A DNA stretch of 64,000 nucleotides, taken from NCBI RefSeq assembly GCF_016482785.1, contig NZ_JAEMXM010000014.1, positions 62,001 through 126,000 of the forward strand. The letters are read 5' to 3'. Source of the DNA: Paenibacillus alkalitolerans (GTDB lineage: Bacteria; Bacillota; Bacilli; Paenibacillales; YIM-B00363). The first letter of the stretch is position 1, and the number at the start of each line of letters is the position of its first letter. The notes beneath the pieces were generated by a model. That model was not told the origin of the DNA, did not search any database, and saw nothing but the letters and a program-made list of their open reading frames with translations. Positions 17,914 to 28,600 of the stretch are shown here, one piece after another. The position numbers and the translations under genes were made by a program.

Positions 17914-18124
17914 GCAACTAAAAGTTGTCGCTGTTATTTTACTTTTGGGAGCATAAGCTTGCCTAGGTGGCAATGGCTTGAAATAACCTCTTTAAAATTT
18001 ACAAATAATTTCTAGTTTTTCTATGGAACTTGAAACGCTATAAATAATACAATGTGCTCGTACTAGAAAAATCTGTATCGTGGCAAGGAGGGGACATCGA
18101 AACTTAGAAAAAAGCAATGCAAAA

Positions 18125-18138
18125 TGTAAGCGATTACA
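18125..18138 (+). promoter_or_regulatory. cre operator in the GH30 leader
   Basis: TGTAAGCGATTACA matches the CcpA consensus TGWAANCGNTWNCA at every position and is nearly palindromic. It lies 17 bases upstream of the GH30 start codon, so CcpA would act as a roadblock or initiation block. Confidence 0.8.
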
Positions 18139-18155
18139 TAAAAATGGAGGATGTG

Positions 18156-21100
18156 ATGACACAAATGATTAAAAAAGGTTTTCTACTCATTATATGTTTA
18201 ATCTTATGTACCGGTTCGTTCTTCGTCTCATTAGGAAATACTGCCGTGCATGCAGATACACCAACAAGTACATCTACAAGTATCCCTACAAGTGTTATAG
18301 ATTGGAATGCGGTACGTCAAACAGTAGACGGTTTCGGAGGCTCCGGCGCTTTCGGCAGACCTGATTTCATTATGCAGTTGGAAGAGCCAATCAGAACCCA
18401 AATCTTGGACATGGTTTTTTCCAAAGACAAAGGAATCGGCATTTCCATCATACGCAACTTGGTCGGTGACGGCGTGGCGGCCCCCACAATCGAGCCCCAA
18501 CCGGGCGTCTTTGTTTGGGATGACCCCGACTGGGAAACGAAGAGGGCGGATTTCGACAAAGGCCAAATATGGTTTATGAACGAGGCGAAAAAACGGGGCG
18601 TTACGACATTCATGAGTACCGTTTGGAGCCCCCCGGCCTGGATGAAAACGAATAATAGCGTGAACGGAATTAGCGACGGAGTGCAGGGAAAACTGAAGCC
18701 TGAACACTACCAGGACTTTGCCGATTACTTGGCGGAATATGTTTTAGGTTATAAAAAGTATTTTGATATAGATATTAAATATATTTCGGTTGCAAACGAG
18801 CCGAACTGGCCCGCCTCTTATTCGGGTTGCATTTGGACACCGGAGGAATTAAACGTTTTCATCCGCGACTATCTGGGTCCCACTTTCAAAGCAAAGAACG
18901 TCCCCGCAAAAATTATGATGCCGGAGACCTTGGACTTTAGCGAAGCATACGCTATTCCTGCATTGAATGACCCGGTGACGGTTGATTATATCGGGGTTGT
19001 TGCCGCTCATGCGTACGGATCGGCCGGAATTTCCCCCTTCCCGGTTTCAACTGAAAAGAAGAAACCGATATGGATGACGGAATTCGGGACAGGCAACGTT
19101 GTTATTTCATATGATGGCGGCACGATGAAGGACGGTTTGACTCAAGCCAACATGATTTCAGACATGTTCAATACGACGGGCATAAGCGCATTCTTTTGGT
19201 GGTGGCTTGCGGCGCGCAACGAGTCCGACGGATCCGATCTCATTCGTCTGGTGCACGACGATTCCGGTCAAGTCAACGGATAGTACCGGGTATTCAAAAG
19301 GTTCTACACAATTGGAAATTTCAGCCGATTCGTAAGGCCGGGGTATGTTATGATCGGTGCGGATCATAACCCTGCACAAGACGTTAAGATTGACGCATTC
19401 AAAGATCCGGCTACAGGGAATTTTGCGATTGTGGCCATAAACCGAAGCGAGAATGACCAGAAGGTCACATTCCAGCTGAACCAGTTCCCGAACGGGATTA
19501 ATGAGCTCGTCCCTTATAGGACTTCTGGAAACGAAAATTTAAAGAAACTTGAAGCTGTCGAGGTTGTCGGGAATGCCGTTACGGTCGAACTGAAAGGTTC
19601 CAGTGTTACAACTTATGTTCCGAAGTCCTCCGAGTTACCCGACCTGGATATCCCGAAAGATGTGTTCTCGACTTATGAAGCGGAAGAAAATGACGGCCAG
19701 TCGGCTGATTTTGCCGTTTCCCGAAACGATGAGGGCAAATCTTTCATAACTAATGTACAGAATGGCGATTATGTTAAATATGGTAACGTGAACTTTGCCG
19801 ATGGAACGGCGAATGGTCTCACAGTGAACGGTGTCCTGGTGAAGAAGGGCGTTTTAGCCATGAATGCACACGTAGCATCCCTCGCCGGCGGAACGATTGA
19901 GGTAAGACTTGACGATCCGGTAAACGGTAAGGCTGTGGGAACAATGACAGTGCCGCCGCTGAATGATCCCGATAACTGGATAACCGTTTCAACAATGATT
20001 GATACGAACCCGGCAGATGGCGCGAACGGTATTCATGATATGTATCTTGTTTTCAAAGGCGGCGCCAATGGTCAACCGTTATTCAATGCAGACGGTTTCA
20101 GCTTCGGCGATAGTCTCTATGTGGACAGGTCCCGTTTGAAAACCGAGTATGACTTCGAAGACGGCACGAAACAAGGATGGTTCGGACGATCCTCAGCCAA
20201 TGTCCTGACGGTTACGCAAGAACAGGCGCAATCGGGGCTGTACAGTTTGAAAACAACAAATCGAACCAGCGCGTGGCATGGTCCGATCGTAGATGTAACG
20301 GAAAAGATTGTAAAGGGGACCACCTATGAAATTTCAGGATATGTCCGTCTTACGGATATTCCCGCTACCCCCAGCTCAATCAAGATGACTCTTGAGATCG
20401 TAGCTAACGGCACGACAACGTTTAAGAACATTGCCGTCCAATCGGTTTCCGATACAAATTGGTATCAATTGAAGGCGATATATAATTTAACATCAGATGT
20501 TTCGGCTTTGAAATTATACGTGGAAAGCTCAAATAGAACTGAATCGTATTATATCGACAATATCGTGATTAACCCTTTAAGCAACAATGCGAAATTAAGC
20601 GGCTTAGAATTAAGTGCGGGTACGCTGTCTCCGAATTTCTCTGCAAGTATTACCGGCTATAACGCAACGGTAAGCGTGGAAAGCATTACGGTAACACCGG
20701 TAACTGCGGAAAGCCATGCAACGGTTACTGTCAACGGAGCAGCGGTGTCAAGCGGTCAAGCTTCGCAGCCTGTTCAATTAGTCGAGGGAGAAAACATCAT
20801 TACTGTATTAGTCACCGCCCAAGACGGTACAACCAAAACGTACACTTTACATGTGACCAGGGATATCAATCCGCCGGTCACCACAGCGGCATTAATGCCT
20901 GCCCAGCCTGATGGACTGAATGGATGGTACGTCCAACCGGTTACGGTGACTCTAAACGCAACGGATGATTTATCCGCCGTAACATCGACGGTATACAGTC
21001 TGGACGGCGGGACGACATGGCAAGCGTATGCGGGTCCGGTAACGTTAAATCAAGATAGCAATTATACCTTCAGCTATCGCTCGACGGATCACGCCGGGAA

Positions 21101-21617
21101 TGAGGAGATTGCGAAATCCATTGGCTTTAATTTGGATACGACCGCACCGACAGTTACTGTTTCCGGTTTAATGGACGATACTTATAGCACTTCTATGGAT
21201 ATTACCCCCAACATTACTCTCAACGATAGCTTGTCCGGAGTTGATAGCGGCAAAACTACGGTAACGTTGAACGGGGACGCAATACTGCAAGGGGAAAAAA
21301 TTCCTCTCTATACTTTGCCGCTTGGCTCACATCGGTTTGTCGTTACGGCAACGGATATGGCAGGAAATACAGTAATTAAAACAGTTGCGTTTAACACTGC
21401 CACAAATATCAAATCGTTGCAGGAATTGGTTACACGCTTTGCGAATGCCGGATGGATTGATAATGCAGGAATCGCCAATAGCTTGCAAGTAAAATTGGAA
21501 GCGAACAATCTGTCTGATTTTATTAGCGAGATACAGGCGCAAAGCGGAAAGCTTATATCAAACCAAGCAGCAAACTACTTGATTCGTGATGCTCAGTATT
21601 TGATAACTCAACAATAG
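18156..21617 (+). pseudogene. Secreted multi-domain GH30 xylanase gene interrupted by an in-frame amber codon
   Basis: Start ATG 18156, five bases after GGAGG. The frame runs to 21617 with one TAG at 19281-19283 (codon 376), between DSGQVNG and YRVFKRFYTIGNFSRFVRPGY; the same frame continues, so this is a point nonsense change (for example CAG to TAG), not a frameshift. Order: signal peptide (about 1-33), GH30 barrel with acid/base Glu215 in VANEPNW and nucleophile Glu309 in WMTEFG, side beta-sandwich, CBM6-like module (19670-20110), CBM4/9/22-like module (20140-20580), cadherin-like sandwich (20590-20865), Ig-like repeats, FIMAH domain (21405-21617). A truncated product keeps both Glu but lacks the last barrel element, the sandwich and all binding modules. 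The second part could only be made by readthrough. Confidence 0.85.
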
Positions 21618-21670
21618 AAAACTAATGATTAATCTAGAAAACCTTTTAAAAAGGATGAGCAGGAGACAGA

Positions 21671-21696
21671 GGAGAGCCGAAATGCTCTCCTTCTTG
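21671..21696 (+). terminator. Terminator after the GH30 gene
   Basis: GGAGAGC at 21671-21677 pairs with GCTCTCC at 21684-21690 around CGAAAT, followed by TTCTTG, a weak T-rich tail. Confidence 0.65.
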
Positions 21697-21735
21697 TACA
21701 TTGATGGCCGCACGCGGCTTCCGATACATTGATGG
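21697..21735 (+). repeat. Direct repeat upstream of the permease operon
   Basis: TACATTGATGG occurs at 21697-21707 and again at 21725-21735, a spacing of 28 bases. It lies 65 bases upstream of the first permease start and could be a tandem activator site. Confidence 0.4.
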
Positions 21736-21799
21736 AGCGGCGGAACGGCAAGAATTGAGTCGCGACAAGGGCAAATTTTCGTAAGGAAGTGATGACGGC

Positions 21800-22735
21800 A
21801 TGGCAGCTCATGCGCAAGACAAAGCTGTAGATACAAGCCCGCTTTGGAAACACGTCAGAAAGGAATGGAAGCTGTATTCGTTCCTGGTCATTCCCGTAAT
21901 CTACTTCATCATCTTCAAATACGCGCCGATGCTCGGGAACATCATCGCTTTCCGGAAATATAGAGGCGGACCGAATATATTCGGATCGGAATGGGTCGGA
22001 TTTACGTACTTCGAGATGTTTATGAAGGATCCGACCTTCTGGAGAGCCTTCTTCAACGATCTAACCTTGAGCGTGAGCTATCTCATCGTCAAATTTCCTC
22101 TCACATTGTTGTTCGCGCTGTTGTTGAACGAGCTGCGGAGGATCAAATGGAAGAAGTTCGTGCAAACCGTGTCGTACCTCCCCCATTTCATCTCGATGGT
22201 CATCGTGGCGGGCATGGTTAAGGAGATGGTTTCCTTGACGGGGCCGATCAACTCCGCTTTGGCATGGCTAGGGTACGAGAAGATATCATTCATCTCCTTG
22301 CCGGAATGGTTTCCCACGATCTACGTCACCTCCGGCATCTGGCAGAGCCTCGGTTGGGGAACGATCCTGTATTTGGCTGCGATGACCGCCATCAATACCG
22401 AGCTCTACGAAGCGGCGAAGATGGATGGAGCGAACCGGTTCCGCTTGGCCTGGCATGTCACGATACCCGGCATATTGCCAACGGTCATGGTGCTCTTGAT
22501 CTTGGATATCGGCGGCATCTTGGGCTCGAATTTCGAGAAAATCTTGCTCTTGTACAATCCTTTAACGTACGAGACGGCGGACGTCATCTCCACCTACGTC
22601 TACCGAATGGGGATCACCGGCGGCAACTTCAGTTACGCGACGGCGGTCGGGTTGTTCGAAGGCGTCATCGGCCTCATCTTGGTGACGATCGCGAACGAAA
22701 TCTCGAAAAAGACGACCAAATCAAGCCTGTGGTAG
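21800..22735 (+). CDS. ABC polysaccharide/oligosaccharide permease, LplB type
   Basis: A 311-residue membrane protein of the CUT1 class. After a polar N-terminus it has six hydrophobic segments, the first in YSFLVIPVIYFIIFKYAPMLG. The LplB-specific SYLPHFISMVIVAGMV precedes the EAA loop EAAKMDGANRFRLAWHVTIPGI (about residues 200-222), which docks the shared ATPase (MsmX type). No ATPase gene is present nearby, as usual for this class. First gene of an operon running to 30649: permease, permease, binding protein, GH2, GH43, Dabb. It brings oligosaccharides into the cell for the downstream glycosidases. Confidence 0.93.
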   Translation: MAAHAQDKAVDTSPLWKHVRKEWKLYSFLVIPVIYFIIFKYAPMLGNIIAFRKYRGGPNIFGSEWVGFTYFEMFMKDPTFWRAFFNDLTLSVSYLIVKFPLTLLFALLLNELRRIKWKKFVQTVSYLPHFISMVIVAGMVKEMVSLTGPINSALAWLGYEKISFISLPEWFPTIYVTSGIWQSLGWGTILYLAAMTAINTELYEAAKMDGANRFRLAWHVTIPGILPTVMVLLILDIGGILGSNFEKILLLYNPLTYETADVISTYVYRMGITGGNFSYATAVGLFEGVIGLILVTIANEISKKTTKSSLW

Positions 22736-22751
22736 AAAGGAGAACTTACCC

Positions 22752-23624
22752 GTGAGGCGAACCTCGGCATTCAGCTTCTTTGATATTGTAAACGGCGTCA
22801 TTATGATCCTGGTGATCTTCTTCACGTTATACCCGTTCGTTTATTTGGTCGCGCAGTCCTTTAGCTCGGAAGCCGCCATCTATGCGGGCAAGGTTACGGT
22901 CTGGCCGATCGAGTTTACGACCAAAACTTATGAGGTCATTCTGAGCAAACCGGACTTCTTCCGCTATTACTGGAACACGATTGTATACTCCGTGCTCGGT
23001 ACGCTCATAGCGGTGACGGCGACGGCCGTGATGTCCTATCCGCTCTCCAAGGAGCGGCTTCGCCTCAATAAATTTTTCATCCCGTTTGTGCTCTTTACGA
23101 TGTATTTCGGCGGAGGCCTCATTCCGAACTATATTCTGGTCGCGAAGACGCTCGGCATGCGGGATACGATCTGGGCCATCGTCATTCCGGGGGCCATCAG
23201 CGCCTTCAACGTTATTCTTATGAAGACGTTCTTCGCCGGCTTACCGAACGAGTTGGAGGAATCGGCCCGCGTCGACGGTCTGGACGTGTTCGGAATTTTC
23301 ATGAGAATTACGCTTCCTCTATCGAAGCCGATCCTTGCGACAATTACGTTGTTCGTCATCGTCGGCATGTGGAACAACTGGTTCGGGCCTTCGCTCTACT
23401 TGCAGACGAAGGAGAAGTGGCCGGTCGCCTTGTATTTGAAGCAAATAATCGACAATGCGGTCAGTCCGACCGAAATCGGAGCCGCGTCCGATCAGACCAG
23501 CCAAATCGCGGCAACCGTCAAATCGACCGCCATGGTGCTCACCTCGCTTCCTATTATTTGCGCGTATCCTTTCGTGCAGAGGTATTTCGTGCAAGGGATG
23601 TTGATTGGGGCCGTCAAGGGGTAA
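22752..23624 (+). CDS. ABC sugar permease, LplC/YtcP type
   Basis: A 290-residue partner of the preceding permease, 16 bases downstream. GTG start at 22752 with AGAAAGGAG upstream. Six membrane helices; FTLYPFVYLVAQSFSS near the start, the EAA loop EESARVDGLDVFGIFMRITLPLSKP (motif ESARVDG, about residues 175-198), and the invariant end FVQRYFVQGMLIGAVKG. A 123-base dispersed repeat lies 12 bases after the stop. Confidence 0.93.
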   Translation: MRRTSAFSFFDIVNGVIMILVIFFTLYPFVYLVAQSFSSEAAIYAGKVTVWPIEFTTKTYEVILSKPDFFRYYWNTIVYSVLGTLIAVTATAVMSYPLSKERLRLNKFFIPFVLFTMYFGGGLIPNYILVAKTLGMRDTIWAIVIPGAISAFNVILMKTFFAGLPNELEESARVDGLDVFGIFMRITLPLSKPILATITLFVIVGMWNNWFGPSLYLQTKEKWPVALYLKQIIDNAVSPTEIGAASDQTSQIAATVKSTAMVLTSLPIICAYPFVQRYFVQGMLIGAVKG

Positions 23625-23635
23625 TCGAGTTTTTC

Positions 23636-23758
23636 AACGATATAGCATTTATAAGTTTCCTGCCACAACATGAAACGAGTAAATTCTATACCAAGAAAAA
23701 CTTCCTCTAAATCGCGGTCGCTCATCCTTGAATGTACTTCGATAGAAGTTCTTCTTAT
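23636..23758 (+). repeat. Dispersed repeat family 2, copy 1 (123 bases)
   Basis: Nearly identical to 49129-49251: both begin AACGATA, share ATTTATAAGTTT, GAGTAAATTCT, ACCAAGAAAAACTTCCTCT and CGCGGTCGCTCATCCTTGAA, and end near CTTCTTAT. AAGAAAAACTTC and GAAGTTCTTCTT within it form a long-range inverted repeat (one mismatch here, perfect in the other copy). It sits between permease and binding-protein genes. Confidence 0.85.
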
Positions 23759-23849
23759 ATATAACCGGTAAGGCTGTAGACGAATTGTACGTTTCGTTAC
23801 CGCCGGTTCCGTTATATAAATACGCATGAAATAAAAGGGAGGCACAGGT

Positions 23850-25529
23850 ATGAAAAGATTCAGTAAAGCGGCTGTATTGGTAATGCTGGCGTTGATGGTC
23901 GCGTTTATGGCGGCCTGCAACGAACCGGCCGAGAAAGAAGGCGCTTCCAACAGCGACACTCCGTCCGCCGATACAGGAGCGAAAGACGGTGCGGCGGCGG
24001 AGGCGGCGGATTACACCTTCGGGGAAGGTCAGACGTTCCGTTCCAACGAACCGGTATCCTATTCCATGATGTACAGCGACCATGAGAATTACCCATATAA
24101 AAAGGACTGGAGACTCTGGAGCGCCATTCAAGAGAAGACGAACGTGACGTTCGATCTGTCCATCACGGCGAGAACGGAATACGAGAACCAAAAGTCTTTG
24201 CTGGTGAACAGCGGCGATGCGCCTTATATTATTCCGAAAACGTACGATGAATCCGCTTACGTTGCATCCGGTCAAGTCGTGGCCGTCAGCGATTGGGTGC
24301 AGTACATGCCGAACTACATGAAGGCCGTAAAAGATTGGGGAATGGAAGAGGACCTGAAGGCCAAGCTGAAGGAAGACGGGAAATATTACGTCCTTCCAGG
24401 CATGTGGGAGGTCGCCGGCGGGGGTTATTCCTATATCATCCGCAAAGACGTGTTCGATGCGGCCGGCATCGATGTCCTCGGCCAAGAGGCGAACTGGACG
24501 TATGAAGACTTCTACGATGCGATGAAGAAGGTCAAAGAGCATACCGGCGCGCAATACGTGATCTCCGACCAGTTCAAAGGCGATTCCACGCTCAACATCG
24601 CCGCCGTACAATACGGCGTCACCGGAGGATGGGGCGTGTCCAACGGTCTCGTCTTCGACCACGAGAAGCAGCAGTTTGTGTTCGCCGACGCATCGAACGA
24701 ATTCAAAAATTACCTTATGTATTTCAATAAGTTAGTGAAAGACGGCATTATGGATCCGGAATCGTTCACCCAAGAAGACGATACCGCTCGCGCCAAGTTC
24801 TTCAAAGGCGACAGCTACGTGATTAACGGGAACTACCAGCAGCTGTCGGATTTCAAGTCCAAGATGCAAGATCCGAAAGCCGAATTGTACATGATCGTTC
24901 AACCGGGCGGACCGAAAGGCAAGCTTCAGATCGAGACGTCCCGTCTGGAGAACGGAATTATGATCAGTCAGAACGCGCTTGATGATTTGGGCGAAGAAGG
25001 ATTTATCAAGATGCTTCGTTTCATTGACTGGCTCTGGTATTCCAATGAAGGTCAAACGCTCAGCTTATGGGGCGTAGAAGGCGAAACCTATACCAAGGAT
25101 GCGGACGGAAAAATCGTACTCAATCCGGAGATCTACTTCAACGGGATGAACGAGGGAGCAACAAAGCAGCTGAACGTCGATTTCGGCTTCGCCGGCGGGG
25201 TGTTCGCATACGGAGGCTCGAAAGAGTTGAAGATGTCCAAGATGACCGAAGGAGAGCAGGACTACTTTAACCGCACTGTGACGACCCGGGAACCGCGCAA
25301 GCTGGCGCCGCCGATTATGGCCACGCCGGAGGAAAGCGAACAGATGAACTTGATCTCGACGCCGCTTATGGATTACGTAAAGACGATGACCTTAAAGTTC
25401 ATTACCGGTCAAGAAAGCTTCGATAACTGGAACAATTATACGGCCCAGGCGGAGGCCAACGGAAGTACGCGGTTTACCGACATGGCGAATGAAATCTTCC
25501 AGAAGACGAAGAGTCTGCTAGGTTACTAA
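23850..25529 (+). CDS. ABC oligosaccharide-binding lipoprotein
   Basis: 559 residues, the large LplA-type binding protein of LplB/LplC importers. Lipoprotein signal: basic KRFSKA start, hydrophobic core and lipobox FMAAC with Cys at residue 24, followed by a flexible acidic Ser/Ala/Asp linker (25-50). The mature part has the extracellular solute-binding fold (EKTNVTFDLSI, FMKGDSYVINGNY-type segments; KFITGQESFDNW near the C-terminus). GGGAGG nine bases before ATG 23850. Third gene of the operon; a partial terminator downstream probably lets it be made in excess of the enzymes. Confidence 0.92.
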   Translation: MKRFSKAAVLVMLALMVAFMAACNEPAEKEGASNSDTPSADTGAKDGAAAEAADYTFGEGQTFRSNEPVSYSMMYSDHENYPYKKDWRLWSAIQEKTNVTFDLSITARTEYENQKSLLVNSGDAPYIIPKTYDESAYVASGQVVAVSDWVQYMPNYMKAVKDWGMEEDLKAKLKEDGKYYVLPGMWEVAGGGYSYIIRKDVFDAAGIDVLGQEANWTYEDFYDAMKKVKEHTGAQYVISDQFKGDSTLNIAAVQYGVTGGWGVSNGLVFDHEKQQFVFADASNEFKNYLMYFNKLVKDGIMDPESFTQEDDTARAKFFKGDSYVINGNYQQLSDFKSKMQDPKAELYMIVQPGGPKGKLQIETSRLENGIMISQNALDDLGEEGFIKMLRFIDWLWYSNEGQTLSLWGVEGETYTKDADGKIVLNPEIYFNGMNEGATKQLNVDFGFAGGVFAYGGSKELKMSKMTEGEQDYFNRTVTTREPRKLAPPIMATPEESEQMNLISTPLMDYVKTMTLKFITGQESFDNWNNYTAQAEANGSTRFTDMANEIFQKTKSLLGY

Positions 25530-25542
25530 TTTCTTGAACAAT

Positions 25543-25588
25543 GGGCTAGGTACGCGGTCTTCCGAGGGATGATGCGCTTAGCCCTTTT
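25543..25588 (+). terminator. Attenuating hairpin between binding protein and GH2 genes
   Basis: GGGCTA at 25543-25548 pairs with TAGCCC at 25579-25584, followed by TTTT. The long loop and short U-run suggest partial termination, which would raise binding-protein levels relative to the downstream enzymes. Confidence 0.5.
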
Positions 25589-25670
25589 CACAATGGGATT
25601 GAAAATACTAGGATACAAGTGTAATTTTGAGATATTCATATCCCGATAAAAGAAGAAAGCGAGCTCGTCG

Positions 25671-28600
25671 ATGATGAATACGAAACAGCTTTTTAACGAT
25701 GGATGGGAGTTTGCGAAGAGCGGCTTGGACGCTGCGGACTGCGAGGGACTGCGTTTCGAACCGGTCGACCTCCCCCATGATTGGCTGATTTATAATACGT
25801 TGGCGCTATATGAGAACAGCATTGGCTGGTATCGCAGGAAGTTTGTCCGGACGAGGGAACAACTCCAAAGCGGACAGCAGCTTCTGTTGTATTTCGACGG
25901 CGTGTATATGGATTGTTCCGTATACGTAAACGGGCAGCTAGTCGGCGAATGGAAATACGGCTACTCCTCCTTCGAACACGAGATTACGGACGCGGTCGTC
26001 GAAGGGGAAAATGAAATCGTCGTAAAAGTCGTGCACCGGAGCCCGAACAGCCGATGGTATTCGGGAGCCGGCATCTATCGGAACGTCTGGTTGAAGACAA
26101 GGGACAAGAATCACATCGTAACGGACGGCGTGTACGTCTCGACCAAGGAGCAAGACGGCGTTTGGTTAGTGGAAGTCGATACCGACGTGAACATCGATGA
26201 AGACGTGCAAATTGTCCACAGCATCATCCACCGTGGCCAGTCGGTCGCCGCCGCTTCGGAGCGGGTTACCGCAAGACGCGGCACCATCACGAAAAACCGT
26301 CAGACTTTAACGATAGACATGCCATTGTTATGGAGCCCGGACGAGCCGAATATGTACCGGCTTGTCACCCGTTTGCAGCGAAAGGTGTCCGAACCGGTAG
26401 ACGCAGAACCGCGTTACGAGGATCTGGAGACGGTCACGCACAATCTCGGCTTTAGGAGTATCGTGTTTGATCCCGGGCGGGGACTTCTGGTAAACGGGAC
26501 AAAGATGAAATTAAACGGCGTCTGCGAGCATCACGATTTGGGTGCCTTGGGAGCGGCGTTTAACGTTAACGCGCTGCGAAGAAGATTCGTTATTCTGAAA
26601 GAAATGGGCGTCAACGCCATCCGGACGGCTCACAATATGCCTGCGCCGGAGCTTATGGATTTGGCGGACGAGATGGGTTTTTTCATTGTCTCGGAAGCGT
26701 TCGACATGTGGGAACGATCCAAGACGCCGTACGATTACGCTAGATTTTTCAAAGATTGGGCTTATCGCGACGTGAAAAGCTGGGTGCTGCGGGACCGAAA
26801 TCATCCGAGCCTGTTGATGTGGAGCATCGGGAATGAGATTTACGACACGCATGCGGACGAGAGAGGACAAGAAGTCACAAGAATGCTCATGGAATATGTG
26901 CAGGAGTTCGATCCGAAGCGCAATGCGGAAGTGACGATCGGTTCCAACTACATGCCTTGGGAGAATGCGCAGAAATGCGCCGATATCGTGAAGCTTGCCG
27001 GCTATAATTATGCGGAGAAGTATTATCACAAGCATCATGAAGAGCATCCGGAATGGATCATCTACGGCAGCGAGACCGCTTCTGTCGTCCAGAGCAGAGG
27101 CATCTATCATTTCCCGTTCGAGAAGTCGATTCTTGCCGACGACGACGAGCAATGCTCCGCCCTCGGAAACAGTCCGACGAGCTGGGGGGCGAAGTCGGCG
27201 GAAGCATGTATTTTGGCGGAAAGGGATGCGCCGTTTTCCCTGGGGCAATTCATTTGGACCGGATTCGACTATATCGGGGAACCGACACCGTACCATACCA
27301 AGAACTCATATTTCGGCCAAATCGATACCGCTACTTTTAAAAAGGATTCCTACTACATCTACCAAGCCGCTTGGACCGATTATCGAACGAATCCGATGGT
27401 GCATGTGTTCCCGTACTGGGATTTCAATGACGGGCAAATGATCGATGTTCGCGTATGCTCGAACGCGCCCAAGATCGAGCTGCAGTTCAACGGGACGACG
27501 ATCGGAACCCATGATATCGACCGCGAGCATGGGACGCAGCTTGTCGGTTGGTGGAAGATTCCTTATACGGAAGGGGAAATCAAGGCGGTAGCGTATGACG
27601 AATCGGGCAACGTCATTGCGACCGATGTTCGGAGATCGTTCGGCGATGCGAAAAAGATTCGTCTCCATGCGGATAGAAAGGTGATGACGGCAGACGGTAC
27701 GGACTTGATCTTCGTCGAGATCGGTATGGAGGACGGCGACGGCAACCCGGTAGAAAACGCGAACAACCGCGTGCGCGTCGAGGTAACGGGGGAAGGGCGT
27801 TTACTCGGACTTGATAACGGAGACAGCACGGATTTCGATCCGTACAAAGGGGTAAGCAGAAGATTGTTCAGCGGCAAGCTCATGGCGATCATCGGCGCGA
27901 CGCTTACGCCAGGCAAGATTAGAATCGAAGCATCCTCCGAGGGCATGCAAACCGAGATCGCGGAGTTCGAGTCGTATCCCGCGAAAGGCGGAGTACCGGA
28001 AGGCATTTCGGCGACCGCGAGAAATCAAGAGCTGCCGTGCGTGACGGGCAAACCGGAAGAAATTCCTCTTCGCAAGATAGAAATCGTCAGCGATGCGGGA
28101 CAGCACTTCGATGAATCCGTCAAGGAAATTGTCGTTCGAGCCAAGTTATATCCGGAAAATACCACGTACCGGGACGTCGAGTGGCGAGTGGTAACCGATG
28201 AAGGCATTGACTCGAATATCGCGAAGGTCGAAGCTAACGGCCTGGAGGCGAAGCTCACCGCCATCGGCGACGGCGTGTTCCGTCTGCGCTGCACGAGCAA
28301 GAACGGTACGGACAAGACGAAGCTCATTTCTCAATTGGAATTCAAGGCAACGGGTCTGGGGACAGCCTATAAGGATCCGTACGGATTTATTTCGGCAGGA
28401 CTTTACGATTACAGCAAAGGCGAGGTCGGGAACGGCAATGAGAGAGGCGTAGCGACAAGCCGGGACGGTGAGACGCACGTAGGCTTCCGCGATATCGACT
28501 TCGGTCCGTTCGGCTCCGATACTATTACGATTCCGATCTTCGCCTTATCCAGCGAGCAATATGCGCTGCAAATTTGGGAAGGGATGCCCGAAGAACAGGG

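Noticed and set aside
19264-19360. Frameshift in the GH30 gene
   Set aside because: Both halves are in the same frame; only the TAG separates them, so it is a nonsense codon.
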